Shown in pieces: positions 1-7,151 of a stretch of DNA of 8,499 nt (positions within the stretch are counted from its first letter, which is position 1; each line of letters opens with the position of its first letter). The translations under genes were made by a program, and so were the position numbers. Under the pieces are notes generated by a model. The model was not told where the DNA came from and ran no database searches. It saw nothing but the letters and a program-made list of their open reading frames with translations. The stretch comes from GCA-2746235 sp049609225. Lineage in GTDB: Bacteria; Planctomycetota; UBA1135. The DNA lies in NCBI GenBank assembly GCA_049609225.1, contig JBMYYH010000119.1, positions 1 to 8,499 on the forward strand, given 5' to 3'.

Positions 1-306
1 GCCCGGCGTTTGGCATTCCAACATCAGGCCGTGCACTTTCAACTGTTCCTGCAGATCTGCCACCAACATGCCGGCTTGGACCGCGCAGGTCTGGTCTTCG
101 GTATCCAACCACAACAACTCCTGCATCCCGGCCAAGGACAACCATTTCTGCGGCCGCGCTTCCGGAAGATTCCGTTTCAATCGCGAACCCCGTCCACACG
201 GCAGGATGCTGTGCCCATCTTCATGCGCCGACGACAACAAGGACTGCGCCGCGGCAATCGACCCCGCGACCGTCGTGCGGTCCGCCGCAAAATGCTGTTC
301 AAGCAT
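1..306 (-). CDS. glcE: Glycolate oxidase subunit GlcE-like FAD-binding protein (5' part, cut by window edge)
   Basis: This is the first 102 codons of a second FAD-binding (PCMH/VAO-type) protein, open to the left edge, so the stop is not seen. Residues 33-40 read ILPCGRGS, the pyrophosphate-binding loop pattern (P-x-G-x-GS) typical of GlcE. About 35 residues later comes QAGMLVADLQEQL, matching the family's 'V.AG....L...L' stretch before the 'P.DPP' region; here it continues LMLECQTPG. In the known glycolate oxidase complex GlcE sits with GlcD (FAD) and GlcF (iron-sulfur) and passes electrons from a 2-hydroxy acid toward the respiratory chain. The start at 306 is chosen because a GGGAG lies 6 bases upstream; an in-frame ATG at 312 directly abuts that GGGAG and is less likely. 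The gene overlaps the end of glcD by 8 bases, which points to coupled translation. Substrate is inferred only from family and neighbour. Confidence 0.85.
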   Translation of the reverse strand, partial: MLEQHFAADRTTVAGSIAAAQSLLSSAHEDGHSILPCGRGSRLKRNLPEARPQKWLSLAGMQELLWLDTEDQTCAVQAGMLVADLQEQLKVHGLMLECQTPG

Positions 307-1732
307 GGGCATCTCCCGGATGACGGTGACGGTGAAAAGCTTCTGCGCATCCGCGAGGCTGCGGCAATCCCTTGCCCGCATTCAGCAAGTCTTCTGGATT
401 GAATACCCGACGCAAACGCTCCATCAAAGCGATCTCATCCGCACCATACTGTTCGCGCAAGAGGTGCTGCTTCTCCAGGCCAATGCCATGTTCGCCGGAC
501 AACGATCCACCCAGTTCCAGGCACTTGCGCAGGATGCGCGCCCCTGCATCTTCGACCGCTTCACACTGCGAGGCATCGCGTGCGTCGTAACTGAAGTGGG
601 GGTGAATGTTGCCGTCGCCCGCGTGAAAAAGGTTGGCGACCGGCAGCCCCACTTCTTCTTCGACTTCTTCCACGAAAGCCATGATCTCGGCCAACTTCGA
701 GCGCGGCACGACGCCATCCATCACATAACTATCCGGAGCCAACTGTCCCATGGCACCGCCGGCTCCTTTACGTCCTTTCCAGATCGCGATGCGCTGTGCT
801 TCGGTCTCGGCACGATCCAAGCGTGAGGGCTGGAAGGCCAACAAGGCCTCTTCCAACTGCGGTACCGCTATTTCCATCAACGCCGCCGATCCCTCCATTT
901 CCGCCAGCAACACGGCTCCGGCTTCACGCGGCAATCCGGCGCGGTACACCGAGTTCTCCACCGCCTCGATGGCGCGTTGATCCATCACCTCCAAGGCCAC
1001 CGGACGCAACCCGCGTTGCACGATGCCCGCCACCGCCGCACAAGCCTGTGGGACATCCGCATAAGCCGCCAGGAAGGTCACCACCTGCTCCGGCATCGGG
1101 ATCAACTTCAAAGTCAATCCGACGACCACCCCCAACGTTCCCTCGGAACCGCAAAGGAAGCCTCGCAGATCCAGATCCTGCGCATCCTCCGGCAGGGCCG
1201 ACCAAGTCTCGCGCGAACCATCCGGCAGCACCACGTCTGCAGCGAGCACATGATTGGTGGTGGTGCCATGCAGGAAACACATCGGGCCTCCGGCATTCTC
1301 CGCGAGATTGCCACCCAAGGTGCTCACGGTCTGGCTGGCCGGATCCGGCGCATAACGCAGCCCAAACTCCGCAGCCTTTCGCGATAGGTCCAGGTTGATC
1401 ACACCTGGTTCCGCTTGTGCCCGACGCTGTTCCGGATCCAACTCATGAATCCGCTGCATTCTGGTCAAGCAAAGGATTACGCCACCTTCCGGCACCAAAG
1501 CACCGCCACTCAGGCCTGTGCCGGCACCCCGCGCCGTGAACGGCAACTTCGCTGCATGCAAGACCCGCACCACAGCCTGCACTTCCTCTGCATCTGCCGG
1601 CAAGACCACCGCCGCAGGGCGACAGCGAAACAAGGTCAAGGCATCGGATTCATAAGCGAGCAGTGAGGCGGGATCCTCGAGGACATGGCGCGCGCCGACG
1701 ACCTCCCGTAACTGCTTCTTCCAATCGCTCAC
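299..1732 (-). CDS. glcD: Glycolate oxidase subunit GlcD-like FAD-linked oxidase
   Basis: This is a 477-residue flavoprotein of the GlcD/D-lactate dehydrogenase family (usual length about 460-500). It oxidises a 2-hydroxy acid such as glycolate or D-lactate to the 2-oxo acid using FAD. The N-terminal FAD domain shows RGAGTGLSGGA (residues 68-78), STLGGNLAENAGG (137-149) and GSEGTLGV (195-202). The C-terminal cap domain shows the HAGDGNIHP metal/substrate motif (370-378) and SGEHGIGLEK (412-421). The end pattern NPEDLLNAGKGLP (446-458 region) is the normal family terminus; about 20 further residues rich in His, Arg and Ala follow and overlap the glcE ribosome site. The start is GTG at 1732: a strong GGGGAG lies 4 bases upstream, and the GTG shares GTGA with the stop of the upstream methyltransferase gene. 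Longer upstream extensions in this frame lie inside that gene and lack family similarity. The exact substrate cannot be told from sequence; GlcE following it favours glycolate over lactate. Confidence 0.95.
   Translation of the reverse strand: MSDWKKQLREVVGARHVLEDPASLLAYESDALTLFRCRPAAVVLPADAEEVQAVVRVLHAAKLPFTARGAGTGLSGGALVPEGGVILCLTRMQRIHELDPEQRRAQAEPGVINLDLSRKAAEFGLRYAPDPASQTVSTLGGNLAENAGGPMCFLHGTTTNHVLAADVVLPDGSRETWSALPEDAQDLDLRGFLCGSEGTLGVVVGLTLKLIPMPEQVVTFLAAYADVPQACAAVAGIVQRGLRPVALEVMDQRAIEAVENSVYRAGLPREAGAVLLAEMEGSAALMEIAVPQLEEALLAFQPSRLDRAETEAQRIAIWKGRKGAGGAMGQLAPDSYVMDGVVPRSKLAEIMAFVEEVEEEVGLPVANLFHAGDGNIHPHFSYDARDASQCEAVEDAGARILRKCLELGGSLSGEHGIGLEKQHLLREQYGADEIALMERLRRVFNPEDLLNAGKGLPQPRGCAEAFHRHRHPGDAHA
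313..317 (-). promoter_or_regulatory. Ribosome binding site of glcE, inside the glcD end
   Basis: GGGAG on the minus strand is 6 bases before the ATG at 306 but directly abuts the other in-frame ATG at 312, so it favours 306. It lies within the codons of the unusual glcD C-terminal tail. Confidence 0.6.
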
Positions 1733-2538
1733 CGGTCTCCCCAACGCAAGCGCGGGAACCACCGTGGCGTGCGCGCTTTGTATCGCGCATAACCTTCGCC
1801 GAACTGCAGCTCCGCATCCCGCTCTTCCATCGGCGCGACGAATACGATCCATGCACCCATGCCGAGCATCAACATCAGGCGATCCAAGGTCATCTCGGGC
1901 ATGCCGATGAGAATCATCAACACCCCCAGGTTCAAGGGTTGGCGCACCCAGGAGTAGGGGGGCAAAGCTACGAATTCTTGCTTTGGCGCATGCCTGCCCG
2001 CTTCCAAGGCGCGCAAATGCGGATAACCGATCATGCCGCCAGCGCCAACCGCATAAGCAGCGGTGGCTGCCAGGATCACACCTGCAATCTGGAACAGACG
2101 CGGGATCACGGACATCCAATCACCCCAACGCCACAACAAGGGGCCGGTGTCGACCCAGCATTGCGTCATCAAGGTCAAGGTGATGCCGGTCGCCAACACA
2201 TACAGCGGGCGTTCGGCATCGGGGCCCAGCGGTTTGTTCAGGAGGCGTCGGCCCCAACCGCGGGCGAGCAGGCTATGGCATGCGAGGAATTGCGCGAGGA
2301 GCAGGAAATCCAGGGCTAAAGCCCAGCCTTCGAACTCCAACTTGGTGCTGTAACGCACTCCCGAGACCATACGCAGCCAGCCCAACAGGCCGATCACACT
2401 GAGGATCGGCCCGATCAACAACCACAAGGCGAGTCCAGGACGGGCCGAGGAGCCCGGATCGTAGACCTCGGAAGGGTCATACGTTTCCGGGACCGGCTCG
2501 ACCCGTCGATTCTTGGACTCGCTCGGGTTACTTGGCAC
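1729..2538 (-). CDS. MddA/NnrU-like integral membrane methyltransferase (isoprenylcysteine methyltransferase superfamily)
   Basis: This is a multi-pass membrane protein of about 269 residues. Hydrophobic segments lie near residues 36-56, 70-88, 111-127, 146-166 and 202-236. FLACHSLLAR (84-93) resembles the 'lQHSvMAR' signature of MddA and NnrU proteins, and ERPLYVLATG (109-118) matches the 'ERs.YVL' that follows. The C-terminal part has the S-adenosylmethionine-binding layout of the superfamily: PYSWVRQPLNLG (194-205), MEERDAEL (237-244), FGEGYARY (246-253) and a final P..FPR. MddA enzymes methylate methanethiol to dimethyl sulfide; NnrU proteins are less well defined. One oddity is that the usual RHP is RQP here (199-201). 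The start is uncertain: GTG at 2538 overlaps the dehydrogenase stop by 11 bases and has no good ribosome site. No ATG is available in frame after that stop, and the next candidates are TTG codons inside the first membrane segment. The family is fairly sure, the substrate is not. Confidence 0.75.
   Translation of the reverse strand: MPSNPSESKNRRVEPVPETYDPSEVYDPGSSARPGLALWLLIGPILSVIGLLGWLRMVSGVRYSTKLEFEGWALALDFLLLAQFLACHSLLARGWGRRLLNKPLGPDAERPLYVLATGITLTLMTQCWVDTGPLLWRWGDWMSVIPRLFQIAGVILAATAAYAVGAGGMIGYPHLRALEAGRHAPKQEFVALPPYSWVRQPLNLGVLMILIGMPEMTLDRLMLMLGMGAWIVFVAPMEERDAELQFGEGYARYKARTPRWFPRLRWGDR
1737..1742 (-). promoter_or_regulatory. Ribosome binding site of glcD, inside the methyltransferase gene end
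   Basis: GGGGAG on the minus strand lies 4 bases before the GTG at 1732. It decides the glcD start against much longer in-frame extensions and sits within the last codons of the upstream gene, as expected for coupled translation. Confidence 0.7.
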
Positions 2539-4096
2539 GCGTGATGGACTTGCCCTGCAGGAACAGCAGCAGGTAATCGCGGCCGCCTGCTTTGGAATCG
2601 GTACCCGACAGGTTGAAGCCACCGAACGGGTGGACGCCAACCAAGGCACCGGTGCACTTGCGGTTCAGGTAGAGGTTACCGCAGTGCAGATCCACCTTGG
2701 CGCGCGCCAGCTTGTCTTCATCGGAGCTGAAGTAGGCGCCGGTGAGACCGAACTCGGTGTCGTTGGCGGCTTCCACACCTTCTTCGTAGCTGGAGACCTT
2801 ATGCACCGCGAGGACTGGAGCGAACAGTTCTTCCTTCCAGATGGTGTCGCCACGCTTTACGCCGGTGAACACGGTGGGTTGCAGGTACCAACCTTCGCCT
2901 TCACCCTTCTCACCACCAGCGACGAGCACGTTGCCTTCCTTCTTGGCGGCTTCAATGCCATCCAATGCTTCGCCACGCGCCTTCTCAGTGATCATCGAAG
3001 CCATGAAGTTGTTCGGATCCGAGGGGTGGCCCATGGTGGTGGCCTCGACCAACGGCAGGAACTTCTCCATGAACTCGTCGTGGATCTTTTCGTGCAGGAT
3101 CAGGCGCGAACAAGCCGAGCACTTCTGGCCCTGATAGCCGAAGGCCGCGGCGTGGGTGCCAGCGACGGCCTTGTCGATGTCGGCGTCCTCGTCGATGAAC
3201 ATGAAATCCTTGCCGCCCATCTCAGCGACCACGCGCTTGAGCCAAACCTGGCCTTCGCCAGTCTTACCGGCCTTCTCGTAGACACCCTTGCCGACTTCGG
3301 CGGAACCGGTGAAGGAGATGAAGCGGGTAAGTGGGTGCTCGACCAGGGTGTTGCCGACTTCCGAACCAGGGCCGGGGCAGTACTGCAACACACCACCTGG
3401 CAGACCGACTTCCTTCATGAGGTCGACGAACATGGTGGCGATGCCTGGGCTCTCGGAGGCAGGCTTCAGGACCACGGTGTTGCCGGTGACGAGCGCGGCG
3501 GTGGTCATGCCAGCGAGGATCGCCAGCGGGAAATTCCATGGTGGAATGACGACGCCCACACCCAGTGGGATGTAGACCAGCTCGTTGTCTTCGCCCGGAG
3601 TTGGCGTGATCGGCTGCTTGCGTGCATAACGCAGGGCTTCGCGTGCGTAGAACTCAAGGAAGTCGATGGCTTCGGCGGTATCGCCATCGGCCTCGGCCCA
3701 AGTCTTGCCGACTTCGTAAACCATTTGAGCGCTGAACTCATGCTTACGCAGACGCATGGTGCGTGCAGCCTTGAACAGATACTCGGCGCGCTCTTCCGCC
3801 GACTTGCGCGACCAGGCACCGAAAGCCTTATGGGCACCGGCGATTGCGGTCAGGGCATCCTCACGGTTGCCTTTGGCGCAGTTCGCGACCACGCGCGAAG
3901 TCTGGCTGGGGTCGGTGGATTCGAAAGTTCCGCCGCCGCCTTCGCGGTCTTCGCCATCGATCCACAAGCGGCCGACGACAGGGAAAGAAGCTTCGGCCTT
4001 GGCCAGTGCCTCGCGGAAGGCAGCGGCGTTTTCCTCGACGGAGAAGTCGACGAAAGGCTCGTTGACGAAGGGAGTGATCTCAGAGGTGGTCTGCAT
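2528..4096 (-). CDS. pruA: L-glutamate gamma-semialdehyde (1-pyrroline-5-carboxylate) dehydrogenase
   Basis: This 522-residue aldehyde dehydrogenase is the normal size for the monofunctional RocA/PruA type. It oxidises glutamate-5-semialdehyde, formed from proline or ornithine, to glutamate with NAD+ in the cytoplasm. Visible motifs are PPWNFP (185-190), GNTVVLKPAS (205-214), SFTGSAEVG (261-269), the general base Glu292 in AEMGGKD, and the catalytic Cys326 in GQKCSACSR. The C-terminal FGGFNLSGTDSKAGG (491-505) followed by DYLLLF is diagnostic of P5C dehydrogenases rather than other aldehyde dehydrogenases. The N-terminus (FVNEPFVDFSVEEN) also matches this family, supporting the ATG at 4096. 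It begins 4 bases after the trmFO stop with no convincing ribosome site, so translation may be coupled to trmFO. No proline dehydrogenase domain is fused, and none is seen in the window, so the source of its substrate is not shown. A small variation is GGRDYL where GGPDYL is common. Confidence 0.95.
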   Translation of the reverse strand: MQTTSEITPFVNEPFVDFSVEENAAAFREALAKAEASFPVVGRLWIDGEDREGGGGTFESTDPSQTSRVVANCAKGNREDALTAIAGAHKAFGAWSRKSAEERAEYLFKAARTMRLRKHEFSAQMVYEVGKTWAEADGDTAEAIDFLEFYAREALRYARKQPITPTPGEDNELVYIPLGVGVVIPPWNFPLAILAGMTTAALVTGNTVVLKPASESPGIATMFVDLMKEVGLPGGVLQYCPGPGSEVGNTLVEHPLTRFISFTGSAEVGKGVYEKAGKTGEGQVWLKRVVAEMGGKDFMFIDEDADIDKAVAGTHAAAFGYQGQKCSACSRLILHEKIHDEFMEKFLPLVEATTMGHPSDPNNFMASMITEKARGEALDGIEAAKKEGNVLVAGGEKGEGEGWYLQPTVFTGVKRGDTIWKEELFAPVLAVHKVSSYEEGVEAANDTEFGLTGAYFSSDEDKLARAKVDLHCGNLYLNRKCTGALVGVHPFGGFNLSGTDSKAGGRDYLLLFLQGKSITRAK

Positions 4097-4100
4097 GGTC

Positions 4101-5444
4101 TCAGGATGGGGCGGGTGTCGCCGTTTCGGGGTCTAGATTATGCCGAAACGCGGCCATCTTCGCAGCACTGCGGGCGGCGTAGGCGGGGCGTCGTTCGGCC
4201 TTCTTGACCGGCGGCACCAGAGGGGGAAGAAGGCCAAATTCGGCCTTCATCGGCTGGAAATCCTTGCTCGGACTCTCAGCGACGTGATGGGTGAGGGCAC
4301 CCAAGAGGGTTTCGCGCGGCAAAGGCTCCGGCGCCAAGCCCTTGAGCCGACGGACGAGGTTCTGTCCGGCGACCAGGCCACTACCGATATTGCCCAGATA
4401 ACCCTCCATGCCGGTGATTTGGCCAGCGAAGAAAAGGCCCTCGCGTGTGCGGAATTCGAGGTTGGAAGTGAGCACCTTTGGGCTATCCAAAAAGGTGTTG
4501 CGGTGCATCGAGCCGAGGCGGACAAACTCTGCATTCTGCATACCCGGCAAAGTGCGCAATAGGGCTTCTTGATCGCCATAACGCAAGTTAGTCTGAAAGC
4601 CGACCATGTTATAGATGGTGCCTTCGACATTTTCCTTCCGCAGCTGGATGACCGCCCACGGCCAACGCCCGGTGCGTGGATCATCGAGGCCTACCGGGCG
4701 CATGGGGCCAAAGCGCAAGGTGTCTTTGCCGCGTGCAGCCAGGATTTCCACCGGCAGACAACGTTCGAAGAATTGCTTGGCGCGTGGATCGGCGGCCTCG
4801 AAGCCTTTGAGTTCATGCTTTTCGGAGCTGACCAAGGCGTCGACAAAAGCGAGGTAGGCTTCCTTGTCGAGTGGGATGTTTAAATAATCTGGATCGCCGT
4901 TATCCCAACGTGCTGCGGCCCAGATGACCGAACGGTCAAGAGACTCGGCAAGAACGACGGGGGCGATGGCGTCGAAAAAAGCCAAATGCTCGGCTCCCGT
5001 GAGGCGTTGGATAGATGCGGCCAAAGATTCGGAGGTCAGCGGCCCCGAAGCAATGATGCACGGACTTTCAGGCACTTCAAGCACTTCCTCGCGCACCAAC
5101 TCGATGTTGGGATGCGCTTCGATGCGTGCGGTGACCGCAGCGCCAAAGGTGTCACGGTCGACAGCCAACGCTGCACCCGCAGGCACGGCATGTTCTTCCG
5201 CCAGCGGCAGAAGCTGGCAATTTAAGGTGCGCAATTCCTCCTGCAACACCCCGGCGGGGCGATCGGGCAATTTCGAGCCTAGCGAGTTGGAGCAAACCAA
5301 CTCCGCAGCGTGGTCGGTTTGGTGTGCCGCCGTGGGCACGACTGGCCGCATTTCCTGCAGCAATACGCGGAATCCGGCCTCTGCTAACTGCAGGGCCGCC
5401 TCTGAACCGGCAAGGCCGGCTCCGATCACGGGGACGCGCTCCAT
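4101..5444 (-). CDS. trmFO: Methylenetetrahydrofolate--tRNA (uracil-5-)-methyltransferase TrmFO
   Basis: This 447-residue protein has the usual length for TrmFO, the folate- and FAD-dependent enzyme that makes ribothymidine at position 54 in the tRNA T-loop. The N-terminal dinucleotide fold is VIGAGLAGSEAA (6-17), with Glu31 and Arg33 in LLQEMRP. AELVCSNSLGS (47-57) and FFERCLPVE (225-233) carry Cys51 and Cys229, which align by motif with the two functional cysteines known in TrmFO. Further family blocks are RFGPMRPVGLDDPRTGR (244-260), YNMVGFQTNLRYGDQ (278-292), FFAGQITGMEGY (338-349) and FQPMKAEFGLLPPL (396-409). The segment after GMEGY reads LGNIGSG where many family members have VESAASG. 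The start at 5444 puts the FAD motif at the N-terminus as expected; an ATG at 5454 is out of frame. No Shine-Dalgarno site is present and a -10-like box lies only 10 bases upstream, so the message may be nearly leaderless. It is the first gene of the leftward unit. Confidence 0.96.
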   Translation of the reverse strand: MERVPVIGAGLAGSEAALQLAEAGFRVLLQEMRPVVPTAAHQTDHAAELVCSNSLGSKLPDRPAGVLQEELRTLNCQLLPLAEEHAVPAGAALAVDRDTFGAAVTARIEAHPNIELVREEVLEVPESPCIIASGPLTSESLAASIQRLTGAEHLAFFDAIAPVVLAESLDRSVIWAAARWDNGDPDYLNIPLDKEAYLAFVDALVSSEKHELKGFEAADPRAKQFFERCLPVEILAARGKDTLRFGPMRPVGLDDPRTGRWPWAVIQLRKENVEGTIYNMVGFQTNLRYGDQEALLRTLPGMQNAEFVRLGSMHRNTFLDSPKVLTSNLEFRTREGLFFAGQITGMEGYLGNIGSGLVAGQNLVRRLKGLAPEPLPRETLLGALTHHVAESPSKDFQPMKAEFGLLPPLVPPVKKAERRPAYAARSAAKMAAFRHNLDPETATPAPS

Positions 5445-5453
5445 CGAACCGCA

Positions 5454-5460
5454 TAGAATA
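5454..5460. promoter_or_regulatory. Putative overlapping bidirectional -10 element between trmFO and the DUF4139 gene
   Basis: On the plus strand TAGAAT (5454-5459) matches TATAAT at five of six positions and ends 9 bases before the ATG at 5469. On the minus strand TATTCT (5460-5455) matches at four of six and ends 10 bases before the trmFO ATG at 5444. The whole divergent gap is only 24 bases, so both promoters must use this spot or lie inside the opposite gene. No convincing -35 box is visible at 16-18 bases on either side. Transcripts from here would have leaders of about 0-5 bases. This is inferred from sequence only. Confidence 0.45.
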
Positions 5461-5468
5461 CCAACACG

Positions 5469-7112
5469 ATGATTCCTAGCTTTCTACTAGCTTCCCTTTC
5501 CCTCCTGCCAAGCCTCGGAGCTATCCCGCAGCAGGAGTCCATCATCGAAGTGGCCTCCACCCTGGACCGCGTCACGGTTTATCCCGGCCAGGCCTTGGCC
5601 GAGCGTGTGGTGGAAATCCAAGCCACGCAGGTGGGGCCCCTGACCGTGAGTGTGGGGCCCTTGCCTTTGGCCGCCGAAGCCAGCTCCTTCCAAACGGAAG
5701 TGATGGATGGTGATGTGGTGGTGCAGGGCTTGGAGTTGCGTCGGCGCACGGGATCTTCCGCGGACTGGGCGGAAGCTGATGCCTTGCGTGACGAGTTGAA
5801 GAAGTTGCGCTGGGAAGAGCGCTTGCAATTGGCAGAGATGAAAGGCATTGAAGCTTCGCGTGCAAGTTTGACCGCCTTACTGCAAAGCCAAGCACAAGAT
5901 CCAGCTTCTGGCGGTTTGTTGCCGGATGATCTTGGTGAAAGGCTCACCTACTTCCGTGAACAGATGACCGCGATTGACAAGGAAGCGGCGCACACGCAGT
6001 TAAAGTTGGAAGAGCTGCGCGATGCCATCGATGATCTTGAGAACCAACTCGATCCACTCACGCATGGCGCCAAACGAGATTACCGCGAAGCACGCTTGTC
6101 CTTGTTCGTCGAACGCGTTGGCACGGTGCGTTTGCGTTTGAGCTACTTGGTCGAAGGAGCGTGGTGGGAACCCGCCTACGATGTGCGCGTGGCACCGGAT
6201 TTGAGTGGCGTGAATGTTGGTTTGGTGGGGCAGGTTTCCCAACGCACCGGCGAAGATTGGATGGGCGTGGAATTGCTACTCAGCACTTCGATGCCAAACC
6301 TCGGCCTGGATCCGCCCGCACTGCCGAGCCGCTACTTCCACATCGGACGCGAGCGAGGCCGCGCCGGTCTGATGTCGCTCGGATACTCCGCCGATGCGGC
6401 ACCTGCCGAGGAAATCATGGATAAAGCCTTTGCGCCGGAAGTGATGGTGCGTGATTTTGGCATCACCACCCAGTTCGTGTTGCCGGGTGAGAGCAATGTG
6501 CGCGGTAATGGTGAGTCGCACCGGTTCCGGATTCGGGAATTGCCTTTGGAGGTGCGTCCGGAGCGTTACGTGGTGCCGTCTTTGAGCGATAAGGCCTATT
6601 TGCGCGCCAAAGTGAGCCACACCGGCGAGGCACCCTTGCTACCCGGCACGGCCAAGATCTTCCTCGGGCCCGATTACCTCGGCGAAGCCAGTTTCCCAAT
6701 GATGCGCCAAGGCGATAGCACTTTGCTCAACCTTGGCATCGATCCCAATCTCACGGTCGATTACGAAATGCTTGAGGATCTGCGCGATAACCCCGGACGC
6801 TTCTCCTTGTCCGACACCGCCACCATCACCCGACGTTACCGCGCCCGTCTACGCCTCAGTGCCAGCGCCCGTGGCCAAGTCACTGTCCTCGTCGAAGAGG
6901 CCCTGCCCATGAGTTGGGATGACCGCATCGAAGTCGAGGTGGACGACCTGCAACCACGGCCTCTCGCCGGCCCCGACGACATGATCGCGCGTGAGGAGCG
7001 GGGGGTCTATCGCTGGCGTCTGCAAGTGGCTCCTGGCTCCACCCACAGCGTGCGTTGGGGCTATGAAATCAGCTTCGACGAGGACCTCGATCCGGTCTTG
7101 TCGGAGAACTAG
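5469..7112 (+). CDS. Exported DUF4139 / mucoidy inhibitor MuiA-like protein
   Basis: This is a 547-residue protein with a short hydrophobic N-terminus (residues 4-18) that looks like a signal peptide, with a possible cut after LGA (16-18); the usual positive charge near the N-terminus is missing. Residues about 28-95 fit the DUF4140 N-terminal domain (DRVTVYPGQALAERVVEI, then VGPLPLAAEASSFQ). Residues about 100-195 are charged and rich in Leu, Glu and Lys, and probably form two coiled-coil arms. The DUF4139 domain follows from about 215, with WWEPAYDVRV (232-241) and QRTGEDWMGVELLLST (258-273), both hallmark patterns of the MuiA family. The C-terminal half is beta-rich. The family name comes from an effect on mucoidy; its biochemical role is not established. 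The gene diverges from trmFO with only 24 bases between starts, and gltX follows 39 bases later in the same direction. There is no Shine-Dalgarno site before the ATG. Confidence 0.85.
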   Translation: MIPSFLLASLSLLPSLGAIPQQESIIEVASTLDRVTVYPGQALAERVVEIQATQVGPLTVSVGPLPLAAEASSFQTEVMDGDVVVQGLELRRRTGSSADWAEADALRDELKKLRWEERLQLAEMKGIEASRASLTALLQSQAQDPASGGLLPDDLGERLTYFREQMTAIDKEAAHTQLKLEELRDAIDDLENQLDPLTHGAKRDYREARLSLFVERVGTVRLRLSYLVEGAWWEPAYDVRVAPDLSGVNVGLVGQVSQRTGEDWMGVELLLSTSMPNLGLDPPALPSRYFHIGRERGRAGLMSLGYSADAAPAEEIMDKAFAPEVMVRDFGITTQFVLPGESNVRGNGESHRFRIRELPLEVRPERYVVPSLSDKAYLRAKVSHTGEAPLLPGTAKIFLGPDYLGEASFPMMRQGDSTLLNLGIDPNLTVDYEMLEDLRDNPGRFSLSDTATITRRYRARLRLSASARGQVTVLVEEALPMSWDDRIEVEVDDLQPRPLAGPDDMIAREERGVYRWRLQVAPGSTHSVRWGYEISFDEDLDPVLSEN

Positions 7113-7132
7113 GGAAAGCGGCCCCGAGCGGA

Positions 7133-7138
7133 TAGAAT
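7133..7138 (+). promoter_or_regulatory. Putative -10 element for gltX
   Basis: TAGAAT, preceded by A as in the trmFO/DUF4139 gap, lies 13 bases before the gltX ATG. It would give a leader of about 5-7 bases. No good -35 is seen. The 39-base gap contains no hairpin with a T-run, so read-through from the DUF4139 gene is also possible. Confidence 0.35.
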
Positions 7139-7151
7139 GGGCGGTTCGACC

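Noticed and set aside
19..1880. Short repeated word acatcaggc near 20 and 1870.
   Set aside because: Nine bases inside two unrelated coding regions; expected by chance and codon bias.
1733..2119. Upstream extension of the glcD frame to 2119 (606 codons in total).
   Set aside because: The extra part lies within the methyltransferase gene, is low-complexity and has no family match, while the GTG at 1732 has a strong ribosome site and the normal GlcD N-terminus.
2539..2649. Upstream extension of the methyltransferase frame to 2649.
   Set aside because: It runs deep into the conserved C-terminus of the dehydrogenase gene and would add a Cys/Ser-rich segment unlike the family.
2513..4207. A 564-codon open frame on the plus strand, opposite the P5C dehydrogenase gene.
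   Set aside because: It is a mirror of a GC-rich, codon-biased gene: the minus-strand protein is a clear aldehyde dehydrogenase with all catalytic motifs, while the plus-strand translation has no recognisable domain and starts inside the neighbouring gene.
7113..7151. Possible terminator in the gap before gltX.
   Set aside because: The gap is GC-rich but I find no stable inverted repeat followed by a T-run.
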